From Effusibacillus pohliae DSM 22757 (GTDB lineage Bacteria > Bacillota > Bacilli > Tumebacillales > Effusibacillaceae), in NCBI RefSeq assembly GCF_000376225.1, contig NZ_AQXL01000127.1, positions 1-64,000 of the forward strand: a DNA stretch of 64,000 nucleotides. The letters are read 5' to 3'. Under the pieces are notes generated by a model. The model saw nothing but the letters and a program-made list of their open reading frames with translations. It was not told where the DNA came from and ran no database searches. Position numbers and translations under genes: made by a program. Shown here piece by piece: positions 1 to 10,016 of the stretch (its first letter is position 1; each line of letters opens with the position of its first letter).

Positions 1-147
1 TTTGTACTCAAGACTGGGGAACCTTACAACGAACTCGGCGCTGATTACTTGGAGAAGCGAAAGAGCATCTCGACCGAAGAATTGATGATTCGCCGCCTTC
101 AGAAGAAAGGCTATGTGGTGACAAAATCAGCTGACGTCACAGCCTAA
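1..147 (+). CDS. C-terminal tail of a probable transposase (5' end outside window)
   Basis: An open frame runs in from the left edge and stops with TAA at 145-147, giving 48 residues. It contains the pattern YNELGADYL, then charged residues, then RRLQKKGYVV. This resembles the C-terminal ends I associate with IS transposases (YxxLGxDYxxxR...RLxxxGYxV), but I cannot assign the IS family. The gene directly after it has lost its 5' end, which supports an insertion-sequence border here. An unrelated chromosomal protein remains possible. Confidence 0.45.
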   Translation, partial: FVLKTGEPYNELGADYLEKRKSISTEELMIRRLQKKGYVVTKSADVTA

Positions 148-170
148 TCAACTTAATTAATCCCCTTAAT

Positions 171-944
171 ATGGAAGGAGAATGGGCCTCCCGGGCATCC
201 TATTGCCCAAAAACCGAGGTAGCCGATCCCCTACTGCCTCAACGATACTCTATTTTCTCATCAAACAAGTTGTTCCTGAAAACATTCCATGATGAGCGAG
301 ACGCCCTTCTGTACCTGTTCCTCGACACCAGCCGTTCCATGGCATTCGGAGGGAAAATTGAGCAGGCGAAAAAATTGGCTGCCGCACTGGGCTACCTGAC
401 ATTGGCCTGCCATGACCGGGTGGAAGCCTGGTTGTTCGCCGACAAGATGCTGTCCAGGTCACAAAGGTTTACTGGCAAACAGTCCGCCTATCGTCTGTTC
501 GATATCTTGCAGCAAGTCGAAGCAAGCGAACCGGGTATCGACGGCAGTTTGTCCTGGCTGTTGCGGGGCGGTGTTCCCAGCGAACCCGGGATCCTCGTGC
601 TGCTGTCCGATTTTTTGTTTGTGGACGGTTATCAGGAAGGGCTTCGACGATTGCAGGCAGGCCGTCATCAGGTTGTGGTTGTGCAGGTGCTTTGCCGGGG
701 GGAGTTGGACCCGCAGTTTGTCGGCGACTTGCACCTGATCGACAGCGAAAATGGAATCGGCCGGGACGTGGCAATCTCACCGCATATGCTGCAGCGCTAT
801 AAACAGGCGGTGGCCGGCTATACGTCGGAACTGCAGGATTTTTGCCGGCGCCGGGGGATGTTTTATGTCTTGGTACCCGCTGAGGAGAATCTCGAGGACG
901 TGTTATTCCGCAGGTTGCCCGCATCGGGGGTGATCCGGGGATGA
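171..944 (+). pseudogene. 5'-truncated DUF58 protein (vWA-like)
   Basis: From about residue 31 (SSNKLFLKTFHDERD) the product matches the conserved core of DUF58 proteins, including the LFLDTSRSM metal-site-like stretch and a C-terminal fold with LVPAEE. The family normally begins with a long segment ending in a GDDxRxIDW-type motif just before the 'LFLKTF' block. Here it is replaced by about 30 unrelated residues. The sequence change falls near 260, downstream of the transposase-like tail, so an insertion or deletion probably removed the promoter-proximal half. DUF58 genes normally sit behind a MoxR AAA+ gene and before the vWA membrane genes, as this one does. The ATG at 171 has only a poor upstream ribosome site, so expression is doubtful. 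Confidence 0.7.
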
Positions 945-2770
945 AACTGCTGTCTCCATGGATGCTGTCTTTCCTTGTGACTCTGCCGCTCATCGTTCTG
1001 CTGTATCTTTTGAAGCGAACCTATGAACCCAGGACAGTACCGAGTATTTTGCTGTGGCAGAAATTTCTGCGCGAGATGGAAGCCAACCGTCCCTGGCAAA
1101 AGCTCAGGCGGAACATTTTGCTCTTGCTGCAGTTGCTGGCCGCCCTGATTTTTGCTGTGGCACTCGCCCGACCGGCAATCAACGGAAGCGGTCCGCTGGC
1201 GACCCATACGATCGCGGTGCTTGATCTTTCTGCTTCCATGGCGGCCCAATCGGACGGTCAAACCCAATTGGAGAAAAGCAAAAAACAACTGCAGGAATGG
1301 ATCGGTCAATTGGCTCCCAACCAACGCATGACCTTGATTGCGATGGCGAAGGAAGCACGCATCCTTGCGGCCGGCCATGACCATGCGGAATTGCAGAAGG
1401 CTGTCCGGGACGCTCAACAGGAGTACGGAAAAGCGGATTACGAAGGCGCTTTGTCGTTGGCAGCCGCCCTTTCCGGCAAAGACCCGGCAAGCAGCGTCCT
1501 TATATTTTCGGACGGCAATTGGGGACTCGACCCGCAACTTTACCCGCGTTTTGCAAGGCAACCGCAGATGATCATGCCGGACAGGAATCTGCAAAATGTC
1601 GGGATCAGCCATGCGGCAGCCGCCGTTCAGGCAGACCGTGCGGAACTGGTAGCCACTGTCCGGAATTACAATGAGCAAGCAAGCTCGGCAGAGGTGCAAC
1701 TGTACGACGAAGCAGGCAAATTGCTGGAAGCGATGGAAGTGGCACTTCCGGCGAACGGAAAACAAGATCTGTTCTGGCGAAATTTGCCTGTTGGTGAATT
1801 TTACCGCGTTTCGTTAAAAAATGGTGATGCGCTGGAATTTGACAACGAACGGATCGTCTTGCCGTTGAAAAGCGGTTCGGCAAAAGCGTGGATGACGGGT
1901 AACGGCAACCTGTTCCTTGAAAAAGCGTTAAAAATCGGCAGCAACTTGACGGTGGAGCGCGGAACGGATTCGGATGCTGCCCCGTCTTCCGCCAACCTTT
2001 ATGTGTACGATGGTGTCTTACCGGATCGATGGCCAAACGGATCGGTGCTGCTGGTCAATCCGCCTGCGGGTGCCGGTATCGTAAAGACAGGTGACCTGTT
2101 GGAGCCGGGCAAGCTGCAGATTGTCGACTCGCAGTCTCCGTTGCTCCAGTATGTTGAACTGGATCGGCTGCACCTGAAAGCCGTACGGCAGGTGGAGTCG
2201 GTTTCCTGGCTGAAGCCGATCGCATACAGCGGAAACACTCCGCTCCTTCTCACGGGGGAACTGAATGGTCGCAGGATCGCGATCCTGCCGTTCGATCTGC
2301 ACCAGTCAGACTTGCCGCTGCTGCCCGCTTTTCCGATTCTGGTGAAACATCTGAAAGACTACTTGCTTCCCTCCGGCGGCAATTTGTTGGGGCAAGCAAC
2401 TGTCGGAGAACGAGTTGCTTTGTTGCCTCCCATTCGCGAGGAAGAGTGGAGCGTAACGGATCCTTACGGCAAGTCCCACAAGGTGGAAAAGAGCATGATC
2501 GAGCAGGGTTTCGTGCCGGAATCGCCAGGACTGTATCGCTTTCAGAGCCATGACAAACGGGAAGTAAAACTGCTCGCCGTTTCATCTCCGGTTGAAGAGT
2601 CGAACGTCACTCCCGTCAAAGTCGCACTGCCAAGCGGCAGTGAGCAGGCCGAGGGCGAGCAACAAAACGCACAGCAAAAATTGGGACAGACGGAAATCTG
2701 GAGGTACTTCGCTCTGGCACTTCTGTTCCTGCTTTATGTCGAATGGGGGGTGTATAAACGTGGGTATTGA
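941..2770 (+). CDS. BatA-type membrane protein with von Willebrand factor A domain
   Basis: This 609-residue protein starts with the BatA N-terminal module: a membrane segment at about 5-24, a conserved RTVPSILLWQ stretch, and a second membrane segment at about 57-78. A vWA domain follows, with the metal-site motif DLSAS at 95-99. A last hydrophobic segment lies in the final 25 residues (ALALLFLLYVEW). Such proteins sit in the membrane with the vWA domain exposed and occur with MoxR ATPases and DUF58 proteins in stress or aerotolerance-type operons; the exact role here is unknown. It overlaps the truncated DUF58 gene by 4 bases (ATGA) and the next vWA gene by 11 bases, so it belongs to one transcription unit. 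Confidence 0.85.
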   Translation: MKLLSPWMLSFLVTLPLIVLLYLLKRTYEPRTVPSILLWQKFLREMEANRPWQKLRRNILLLLQLLAALIFAVALARPAINGSGPLATHTIAVLDLSASMAAQSDGQTQLEKSKKQLQEWIGQLAPNQRMTLIAMAKEARILAAGHDHAELQKAVRDAQQEYGKADYEGALSLAAALSGKDPASSVLIFSDGNWGLDPQLYPRFARQPQMIMPDRNLQNVGISHAAAAVQADRAELVATVRNYNEQASSAEVQLYDEAGKLLEAMEVALPANGKQDLFWRNLPVGEFYRVSLKNGDALEFDNERIVLPLKSGSAKAWMTGNGNLFLEKALKIGSNLTVERGTDSDAAPSSANLYVYDGVLPDRWPNGSVLLVNPPAGAGIVKTGDLLEPGKLQIVDSQSPLLQYVELDRLHLKAVRQVESVSWLKPIAYSGNTPLLLTGELNGRRIAILPFDLHQSDLPLLPAFPILVKHLKDYLLPSGGNLLGQATVGERVALLPPIREEEWSVTDPYGKSHKVEKSMIEQGFVPESPGLYRFQSHDKREVKLLAVSSPVEESNVTPVKVALPSGSEQAEGEQQNAQQKLGQTEIWRYFALALLFLLYVEWGVYKRGY

Positions 2771-5570
2771 GTTCGCGCACCCCTGGTGGTTATTGCTTTT
2801 GCTGCCGTCCGCCTATGCAATGTATTGGTGGTACACGGACGAGCGACGATTGGACGGGGTCCGGAAAAAAACGGTTGCCGTCTTGCGAAGCCTGATCTTT
2901 TTGTTGGTGATTCTCGCGGTGGCCGGTACTTCCTTGAAAGCCCCGATTCAAAAGCAACAAACGGTGTTTGTTGTCGATGAATCAAAAAGCGTCGGCAGTC
3001 TGAAACAGGCTGTGCAATGGATTGAACAGGCGGTCGGCCAGAAGACGGAGCAGGACGGATTTGCCGTGGTAGGAGTGGGGGAGAAACCGTCAGTGGAGTA
3101 TCCTCTTACTCTGAACGGGAACGCCGCTGTCGAGTTGAACGGTGTAAAAAATCAGAACTTTACCAACCTTGCTGCCGGGCTTCGCCTGGCTGGCGGATTG
3201 GCGGATACAGAATTCAAAACACGCGTGGTGTTGCTTTCGGACGGCGAACAAAATATCGGGGACGCGGTAAAGGAAGCGTCGTATCTGAAAGAACGCGGCA
3301 TTCGCGTGGATGTGGTGAAATTGCAGCGGGAAATTGGGGCGGAAGTCCTGCTCAAATCCGCTTCGGTTCCGACCACCCTGTATCAGGGAGAGAAATTTGC
3401 GCTGAACGCCGTTTTAGAAAGTACCGTAACGACAACTGCACAATTGCGCATCTATGAGGATAATCATCCGATCGCAACCGTGTCTGTGCAGGTGCAAAAA
3501 GGCGAGACACGGCTGTCGCTTCCGCTGCAGGCGGACAGACCGGGTTTTCATCGGTATCGAGTGGAAATTCAACCTGCTGAGGATACGGAAGCGGTCAATA
3601 ACACCGTATACGCGTATGGAGAAGTTGCGGGGCGCCCATCCGTGCTGATTGTCGAAGGCAAGCCGGGGGAGGCCGAGTGGTTGCGGCAGTCGCTGGATGC
3701 CGGCCATTTTCCCTATGAAATCAGGCAGCCGCAAACGATGCCCAGTGCTTTGGAAGAGTTGCGGCGGTACTCCGCGATTGTACTCGCGAACGTGTCGGGC
3801 ACAGATTTGCCCGCATCGATTCAGCAACAAATCGAGATCGCGGTGCGCGATTTTGGCGTAGGACTGTTAATGACGGGGGGAGAAGATTCCTTTGGGCTGG
3901 GAGGATATTTTAACACACCGGTCGAAAAAGCGCTTCCCGTTTACATGGACCTGCGGAATCAACGGGAGATTCCTTCATTGGGATTGATGCTGGTGATCGA
4001 CCGTTCGGGTTCCATGGGTGTGCAAAAAATGGAACTGGCAAAAGAGGCGGGCCGCCGTGCGATTGCGATGTTAAGCGCCCAAGACACGGTTGGCGTGGTC
4101 GCTTTTGATTCTGCGCCGTGGTGGGTGATCGAACCGACGAATGTGAACGATCCCAAATCTTTGCAGGACAAAATCTCGGGCATCAATGCCGGCGGAGGCA
4201 CGGATATTTATCCCGCTCTGGCGGAAGCATTCGATAGACTGCAGAATGTGAAAGCGAAGCGCAAACATATGATCCTGCTTACGGACGGACAATCGCCAAA
4301 TGGGGATTATGACGGACTAACGGCCAAAATGCGGGAAAAAGGAATCACCATGTCGACGGTGGCGGTGGGAACCGATGCGGACCAGAATTTGTTGCGGAGT
4401 CTGGCAGAAAAAGCAAAGGGCCGCTTCTATCAAACTACGGACAGCCAAAACGTCCCGCAGATTTTCAGCAAGGAAACGGCGATGGCAGGCAAAACGTTTA
4501 TCCAGGATCAGCCATTTACTCCGGAGATCGGGCAAGCCGCCGACCTGCGGCCGCTTTTTGCGAAAGGGCTGCCGCAGATCAACGCGCAGGTTGCAACAAC
4601 TGCAAAGGAGACGGCCGATGTGGTGCTTGCAAATCCGCAAGGACTACCTCTGTTGGCTCGATGGCAATATGGGCTCGGTCGGGCGGCAGCCTGGACGAGC
4701 GACGCAAAAGGGATGTGGGCCAACCAATGGGCCGCATGGGACGGTTCCAGCCCATTTTGGAACCAGTTGCTGACTTGGCTGCTGCCGCAGTATCGCACGA
4801 ACGCATTTGATATACGCCCGACTGTCGCGGAAGGTCAAGGGCAGTTCACAGTCAATCTCAAACAACAGGTAAAGGATGGGGCCATATTGAAAGCGGAAGT
4901 GATCGGTCCCGACCTGCAGCGGCAGGAGGTGCAGTTGCTGCTGCGAGCGCCTGGACAGTATGCAGCGAACTTCCGGGCTGATAGGCCGGGCACGTACATG
5001 ATCACTGTAACAGAAGAACAGGGCGGTAATGTGTTGGCATCGGCGTCTACCGGCATTGCGGTTGCCTATTCTCCGGAATACGCTCTGCCCAAGGACGGTG
5101 ACCGGGTGTTGCAATCGATCGCCCAGACAGGCGGCGGTCAAGTCCTCACCGAGCCGTCGGCGGCGTATGCGGACAATCTGCCGGCAAAATGGAAACATCG
5201 CGATATTTCCCTGCTGCTGTTGCTGCTTGCGGCATGTTTATGGCCAATGGATGTGGCATTCCGCCGTGTAAGTTTGCCGTGGGAGCGGGTGAGATTGTGG
5301 TGGGCTTCCCGGTTTGGCGGGAAAGTGTTGCAGCCGGCTATGGCTCAAACAGCGGGCTCCTTGCGCAGGCTGAGAGCAAAAACGGTAAATGCCACCGAGC
5401 GGCGTGTGGGAAATCGGCCGCCCGATTGGAACGATTCCTCCAGACTGGTGCATGCCTCCCCAGCCGCCGGGGAAATTCAGCAATCTCAGGCAGTGCCGAA
5501 CCCCCCCGCTGCACAGCAAGAGCAACCGTCAACTGTATCCCGGCTGTTGGAGAAAAAACGGAAGAGGTGA
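2760..5570 (+). CDS. Large vWA membrane protein with glutamine-amidotransferase-like domain
   Basis: I chose the GTG at 2760 because a GGGGGG ribosome site lies just upstream; it gives 936 residues. Two membrane segments lie at about 9-24 and 40-57. A first vWA-like domain follows with DESKS at 73-77, then a flavodoxin-like/class I amidotransferase-like region around 'RPSVLIVEGKPGEAEWL' (about 290). A canonical vWA domain with DRSGS lies near 414-418, and a C-terminal hydrophobic segment (ISLLLLLLAACL) is followed by a basic, Pro/Gln-rich tail of about 100 residues. It is the third member of the MoxR/DUF58/vWA operon. Probably a membrane-bound metal-dependent adhesion or chaperone-type protein; the substrate is unknown. 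Confidence 0.85.
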   Translation: MGIEFAHPWWLLLLLPSAYAMYWWYTDERRLDGVRKKTVAVLRSLIFLLVILAVAGTSLKAPIQKQQTVFVVDESKSVGSLKQAVQWIEQAVGQKTEQDGFAVVGVGEKPSVEYPLTLNGNAAVELNGVKNQNFTNLAAGLRLAGGLADTEFKTRVVLLSDGEQNIGDAVKEASYLKERGIRVDVVKLQREIGAEVLLKSASVPTTLYQGEKFALNAVLESTVTTTAQLRIYEDNHPIATVSVQVQKGETRLSLPLQADRPGFHRYRVEIQPAEDTEAVNNTVYAYGEVAGRPSVLIVEGKPGEAEWLRQSLDAGHFPYEIRQPQTMPSALEELRRYSAIVLANVSGTDLPASIQQQIEIAVRDFGVGLLMTGGEDSFGLGGYFNTPVEKALPVYMDLRNQREIPSLGLMLVIDRSGSMGVQKMELAKEAGRRAIAMLSAQDTVGVVAFDSAPWWVIEPTNVNDPKSLQDKISGINAGGGTDIYPALAEAFDRLQNVKAKRKHMILLTDGQSPNGDYDGLTAKMREKGITMSTVAVGTDADQNLLRSLAEKAKGRFYQTTDSQNVPQIFSKETAMAGKTFIQDQPFTPEIGQAADLRPLFAKGLPQINAQVATTAKETADVVLANPQGLPLLARWQYGLGRAAAWTSDAKGMWANQWAAWDGSSPFWNQLLTWLLPQYRTNAFDIRPTVAEGQGQFTVNLKQQVKDGAILKAEVIGPDLQRQEVQLLLRAPGQYAANFRADRPGTYMITVTEEQGGNVLASASTGIAVAYSPEYALPKDGDRVLQSIAQTGGGQVLTEPSAAYADNLPAKWKHRDISLLLLLLAACLWPMDVAFRRVSLPWERVRLWWASRFGGKVLQPAMAQTAGSLRRLRAKTVNATERRVGNRPPDWNDSSRLVHASPAAGEIQQSQAVPNPPAAQQEQPSTVSRLLEKKRKR

Positions 5571-5574
5571 AAAA

Positions 5575-6189
5575 ATGGTCGAAGCCGCGATCCACGGCTT
5601 TGTGCTTGCTTTGGGTCTGATTTTGCCGCTTGGTGTGCAGAACGTGTTTGTGTTTAACCAGGGGGCGCTGCACCGGCGTTTTGTCGCAGCCTTGCCGGCC
5701 GTTCTCACTGCGTCGGTCTGTGACATGATTTTAATCTCATTGGCGGTTTTGGGAGTGTCGGTCGTTGTCCTCGGTTCCGTTTGGGTGAAAACGGTGCTAC
5801 TTGGCGCAGGGCTGCTCTTTTTGCTGTATATGGGCTGGGTAACGTGGCACAGCACGCCCGGTGCCAATGGAAACGAGGCGGCTCGGACGTTCACTCCCCG
5901 CAAACAGGTCGCGTTCGCCGCGTCCGTTTCGCTGCTCAATCCGCATGCGATCATGGATACGGTTGGAGTAATCGGCACCAGTTCGCTTGGCTATGCGGGC
6001 GTTGAAAAATTGGTCTTTTCGGTGACCTGCATTGCGGTTTCCTGGATTTGGTTCGCCGGGCTGGCATTGGCTGGACGAATCACCGGCGAATTGGACAAAT
6101 CAGGGCGGTTTATGACGATCCTCAACAAACTATCGGCGATTGTGATGTGGGGAGCGGCTGTCTACATCGGCCGGATGTTGTTCGCATGA
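5575..6189 (+). CDS. LysE/ArgO family amino-acid exporter
   Basis: The ATG at 5575 follows GGAAGAGGTG, which overlaps the stop of the preceding vWA gene, giving 204 residues. The protein is almost entirely hydrophobic, with about six membrane helices. It carries the two LysE-family signatures: GLILPLGVQNVFVFNQGA near the N-terminus and SLLNPHAIMDT in the middle. The family exports basic amino acids such as lysine and arginine from the cytoplasm. Its coupling to the vWA genes looks like transcriptional read-through rather than a shared function. The substrate cannot be read from the sequence. Confidence 0.85.
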   Translation: MVEAAIHGFVLALGLILPLGVQNVFVFNQGALHRRFVAALPAVLTASVCDMILISLAVLGVSVVVLGSVWVKTVLLGAGLLFLLYMGWVTWHSTPGANGNEAARTFTPRKQVAFAASVSLLNPHAIMDTVGVIGTSSLGYAGVEKLVFSVTCIAVSWIWFAGLALAGRITGELDKSGRFMTILNKLSAIVMWGAAVYIGRMLFA

Positions 6190-6202
6190 CGGGTCCGGTA
6201 AG

Positions 6203-6231
6203 TTGTCACCTTTGGCAAGTTGTGCTACAAT
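6203..6231 (+). promoter_or_regulatory. Sigma-A promoter for lspA
   Basis: TTGTCA at 6203-6208 and TACAAT at 6226-6231 are separated by 17 bases. This is a near-consensus housekeeping promoter about 50 bases upstream of lspA. Confidence 0.75.
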
Positions 6232-6280
6232 TGGCACGCTTATTCTAGTCCGAGTAAAGGTTTGGTAAGAAGGTGACACG

Positions 6281-6733
6281 ATGTTGTACGTATGGGCGGC
6301 GCTGGTGACAGCGCTCGATCAATTCACGAAATTCCTGGTGAAGACCTATATGACAGAGGGGGAGTCGATCCCGGTTTTGGGCGACTTCTTGCGCATCACA
6401 TCGCATCGCAATCCGGGGGCCGCCTGGGGGATTCTGGCGGGGCAGCGGTGGCTGTTTATCGTCATTTCGATCGCGGTGATCATTGGGGTCGCGTATTACG
6501 CGCGCCGGGTAAAAAGCGGGCTGGTTCGCGCCGCGTTGCCGCTCTTGCTGGGCGGGGCGGTCGGCAATCTGATCGATCGTATTCTGTATGGGGAAGTGGT
6601 CGATTTTTTCGATGTGCGGATCATTCACTATCCGATTTTCAACGTGGCCGACTCGGCTATCGTGATTGCGGTAGGGCTGATTTTGCTGGACGCGTGGAAC
6701 GAGTACCGGCGTGAGCGGGTGAACCAAGCATGA
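6281..6733 (+). CDS. lspA: Lipoprotein signal peptidase (signal peptidase II)
   Basis: LspA removes the signal peptide from diacylglyceryl-modified prolipoproteins in the cytoplasmic membrane. The 150-residue product has four hydrophobic helices and all family blocks: RNPGAAWG, GGAVGNLIDR, GEVVDFF and FNVADS. The aspartates in VVDF and NVAD are the expected catalytic pair of this aspartyl protease. The ATG is preceded by AAGAAGGTGA. The stop overlaps the start of the pseudouridine synthase gene (ATGA), the same lspA-rluD-type pairing seen ahead of pyr operons in many Bacilli. Confidence 0.97.
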   Translation: MLYVWAALVTALDQFTKFLVKTYMTEGESIPVLGDFLRITSHRNPGAAWGILAGQRWLFIVISIAVIIGVAYYARRVKSGLVRAALPLLLGGAVGNLIDRILYGEVVDFFDVRIIHYPIFNVADSAIVIAVGLILLDAWNEYRRERVNQA

Positions 6734-7689
6734 GCGACCTGTTGGACAGGGAATTGGACGAGCACTTAGCGGCGGAATCGATCAGCTTCCTGATCCAGGA
6801 GGAAGCGGCCGGGGAGCGGATCGACCGGTTTTTGGCGGAGCGGATCGGCGATTTGTCGCGCTCCCAGATTCAGGGACTGATCGAAAATGGCTTTGTTCTG
6901 GTACATGACAAACAGGTAAAGTCAAATTACAAACTGCGGGCTGGCGACGAGGTACTGGTGAGCCTGCCGGAACCGGAGCCGACCGAAGTGCAGCCGGAAA
7001 ACATTCCGCTCGATATTGTCTATGAAGATCAGGATGTGATCGTCGTCAACAAACCGCGGGGGATGGTGGTGCACCCAGCGGCCGGCCATATGCGGGGCAC
7101 CCTGGTGAACGCGTTGCTCTACCACTGCAAGGATTTGTCGGGGATCAACGGGGTGCTGCGGCCGGGAATCGTGCATCGGATCGACAAAGACACGTCCGGC
7201 TTGCTGGTGGCGGCGAAAAATGACCAGGCCCACCAGAGCTTGGCTGAACAGCTGAAGAAGCATACAGTGACCCGCAAGTATATCGCGATCGTGCATGGAG
7301 TGGTCAACCACGATCTGGGGACGATCGACGCTCCGATCGGCCGTCACCCGGTGCACCGGTTAAAAATGGCGGTGGTGAAGAGCGGCGGCCGCCATGCGGT
7401 GACCCATTTTGCCGTGTTGGAGCGGTTCAAGCGATATACGCTGCTAGAATGCAGGCTGGAAACGGGCCGCACCCACCAAATCCGCGTTCATATGGAATTC
7501 ATCGGCCACCCGTTGGCAGGAGATCCCGTCTACGGACCGAAACGGACGCTTGACATCGACGGACAGGCCCTGCACGCCCAGGTGTTGGGGTTTGACCATC
7601 CGCGCACCGGTGAATATATGGAGTTTCGGACCAACATTCCGGATGATATGGCGAGGTTGATCGAAGAGCTTCGAAAGGAAGAGGACTGA
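6730..7689 (+). CDS. ylyB: RluA-family 23S rRNA pseudouridine synthase (RluD/YlyB-like)
   Basis: The 319-residue protein has an N-terminal S4 RNA-binding domain (RIDRFLAERIGDLSRSQIQ, about residues 30-50). It is followed by the RluA catalytic domain with the motif HRIDKDTSGLL, which holds the catalytic aspartate, and GRTHQIRVHM near residue 250. It converts uridines in 23S rRNA to pseudouridine; the exact positions are inferred only from RluD similarity. It is translationally coupled to lspA by a 4-base overlap and is followed by the pyr operon promoter. Length and domain order are normal. Confidence 0.93.
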   Translation: MSDLLDRELDEHLAAESISFLIQEEAAGERIDRFLAERIGDLSRSQIQGLIENGFVLVHDKQVKSNYKLRAGDEVLVSLPEPEPTEVQPENIPLDIVYEDQDVIVVNKPRGMVVHPAAGHMRGTLVNALLYHCKDLSGINGVLRPGIVHRIDKDTSGLLVAAKNDQAHQSLAEQLKKHTVTRKYIAIVHGVVNHDLGTIDAPIGRHPVHRLKMAVVKSGGRHAVTHFAVLERFKRYTLLECRLETGRTHQIRVHMEFIGHPLAGDPVYGPKRTLDIDGQALHAQVLGFDHPRTGEYMEFRTNIPDDMARLIEELRKEED

Positions 7690-7724
7690 TGCGAAACTCG
7701 GAACAACAACTCGGACAAAACCGC

Positions 7725-7754
7725 TTGACCGGCCCCGGCGGATTTTGATATTCT
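7725..7754 (+). promoter_or_regulatory. Promoter of the pyr operon
   Basis: TTGACC at 7725-7730 and TATTCT at 7749-7754 are separated by 18 bases. They lie just upstream of the PyrR-binding leader, the expected place for the operon's sigma-A promoter. Confidence 0.65.
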
Positions 7755-8573
<819 letters not shown>

Positions 8574-8577
8574 CGAC

Positions 8578-9825
8578 ATGGGACAGCAACGAGTGATTGA
8601 TGTGCAGGAAAAGATGCCCATTTTGCAAGGATTGCCGCTTTCCCTGCAGCATCTGTTCGCGATGTTCGGGGCGACCGTACTGGTGCCTTTCCTGACCGGG
8701 CTGAATCCGGCGGTCGCACTGCTTTCCAGCGGCATTGGTACGCTGCTTTACATCTTCTTGACGAAAGGGCAAATTCCCGGCTATCTCGGCTCATCGTTCG
8801 CCTTCATCGGTCCGATCATTGCCGTAGCGAAAGCGCAAGGGGTTGGAGCCGCCCTGTTCGGCTGCTTTTTGTCGGGGATCGTCTATATCTTGGTGGCGGC
8901 GATTGTCGCCCGGTTCGGGGTTCGTTGGCTGCAGCGCCTGCTGCCGCCAGTGGTGGTCGGTTCGATCGTGATTGTGATCGGACTGGGGCTTGCCAGCACG
9001 GCGGTGAAGATGGCCAGCGAGAATCTGCTGGTCGCATTTGTGGCACTCGGGATCGCGGTTGCGGCATCCGCATTTTTCCGCGGGTTCCTGGGCGTGATTC
9101 CGGTGCTGATCGGCATTATCGGCGGCTACGTGTTCGCGGCGCTGTTGGGTGTGGTCGATTTCACGAAGGTTGGGCAGGCTGCCTGGTTTTCCGTCCCGTT
9201 GTTCACCGCGCCGCAGTTCTCGTGGGCGGCCGTCTGGATGATTGCACCGGTGGCGCTGGTGACGATCGCGGAACACATCGGCCACCTGCTGGTAACGGAA
9301 AATATCGTCGGCCGCAATCTGATGGAAAAACCGGGGCTGCACCGGTCGCTGTTGGGTGACGGGGTGGCGACGGCGGTAGCCGGCCTGATCGGCGGCCCGC
9401 CGACCACCACCTACGGCGAAAATATCGGCGTCATGGCGATCACCCGCGTCTACTCGGTGTGGGTGATCGGCGGTGCGGCTGTGTTCGCGATTGCGTTCGC
9501 GTTCATCGGCAAGCTGAACGCGCTGATCTCTTCGATCCCGGTGGCGGTGATGGGCGGGATCACCATCCTGCTGTTCGGCATCATCGCGTCGGCCGGGCTG
9601 CGGATGCTGGTGGAATCGGGAATCGACTACAGCAGCAAGCGGAATCTGATTATCTCCAGCGTGATCCTGGTGATTGGTGTCGGCGGCATGGTGGTACATG
9701 TCGGCAGCCTGTCGGTCGAGAGCATGGCGCTCGCCACCTTCGTCGGCATTTTGCTGAACCTGATCTTGCCGGATCTGAAAGAGGAAACAACTGAATCAGG
9801 AAGCGCCTTTAAACCGGCCCCGTGA
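8578..9825 (+). CDS. pyrP: Uracil permease (NCS2/UraA family)
   Basis: The 415-residue protein has 12-14 hydrophobic segments and NCS2 family signatures, for example LQHLFAMFGATVLVPFL near the N-terminus and the GGPPTTTYGENIGVMAITRV block near residue 275. It imports uracil by proton symport across the cytoplasmic membrane. It sits in the usual second place of a Bacilli pyr operon. Unlike B. subtilis, only 4 bases separate it from pyrR, so there is no attenuator between these two genes. Its 3' end overlaps the second PyrR-binding site. Confidence 0.95.
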   Translation: MGQQRVIDVQEKMPILQGLPLSLQHLFAMFGATVLVPFLTGLNPAVALLSSGIGTLLYIFLTKGQIPGYLGSSFAFIGPIIAVAKAQGVGAALFGCFLSGIVYILVAAIVARFGVRWLQRLLPPVVVGSIVIVIGLGLASTAVKMASENLLVAFVALGIAVAASAFFRGFLGVIPVLIGIIGGYVFAALLGVVDFTKVGQAAWFSVPLFTAPQFSWAAVWMIAPVALVTIAEHIGHLLVTENIVGRNLMEKPGLHRSLLGDGVATAVAGLIGGPPTTTYGENIGVMAITRVYSVWVIGGAAVFAIAFAFIGKLNALISSIPVAVMGGITILLFGIIASAGLRMLVESGIDYSSKRNLIISSVILVIGVGGMVVHVGSLSVESMALATFVGILLNLILPDLKEETTESGSAFKPAP

Positions 9826-9927
9826 GGCAGGTAAGGTGCGGATGGCGACGTTTCAGGCGGAATGCGGCATTCTGTCTGGCGCGGCTGCGTGCGCATCGGC
9901 TCCTGCCACCGGGCAGGGGCCGTTTTT
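9797..9927 (+). promoter_or_regulatory. Second PyrR attenuator, between pyrP and pyrB
   Basis: CGCCTTTAAACCGG, CCCGTGAGGCAGG and TAAGGTGCGG at about 9803-9840 repeat the consensus elements of the first PyrR-binding loop. The pyrP stop codon (9823-9825) lies inside the loop. An intrinsic terminator follows at 9898-9927. PyrR can therefore set pyrB and downstream expression separately from pyrR-pyrP. Confidence 0.9.
9898..9927 (+). terminator. Attenuator terminator upstream of pyrB
   Basis: GGCTCCTGCC pairs with GGCAGGGGCC (one G-U pair) across a 4-base loop. The stem is followed by G and five T. Confidence 0.87.
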
Positions 9928-10016
9928 GTGGGAAATGCAAAAGGAATTTGCAGAACGTGCAACGTACAACAGATGATCCGGCGAACAGACACAACCGGAT
10001 GCAAGGAGGGCTTTGG

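Noticed and set aside
863-1765. 300-residue open frame on the minus strand opposite the vWA gene
   Set aside because: It is antisense to a well-supported BatA-type protein, has Arg/Gln/His-rich shadow composition and no recognisable domain.
8791-9699. 302-residue minus-strand open frame opposite pyrP
   Set aside because: Extreme His/Arg/Asp content and full overlap with a conserved permease show it is a shadow.
9822-10016. In-frame upstream extension of pyrB
   Set aside because: It lies inside the PyrR attenuator and its terminator; the ATG at 10017 has the ribosome site and gives the normal PyrB length.
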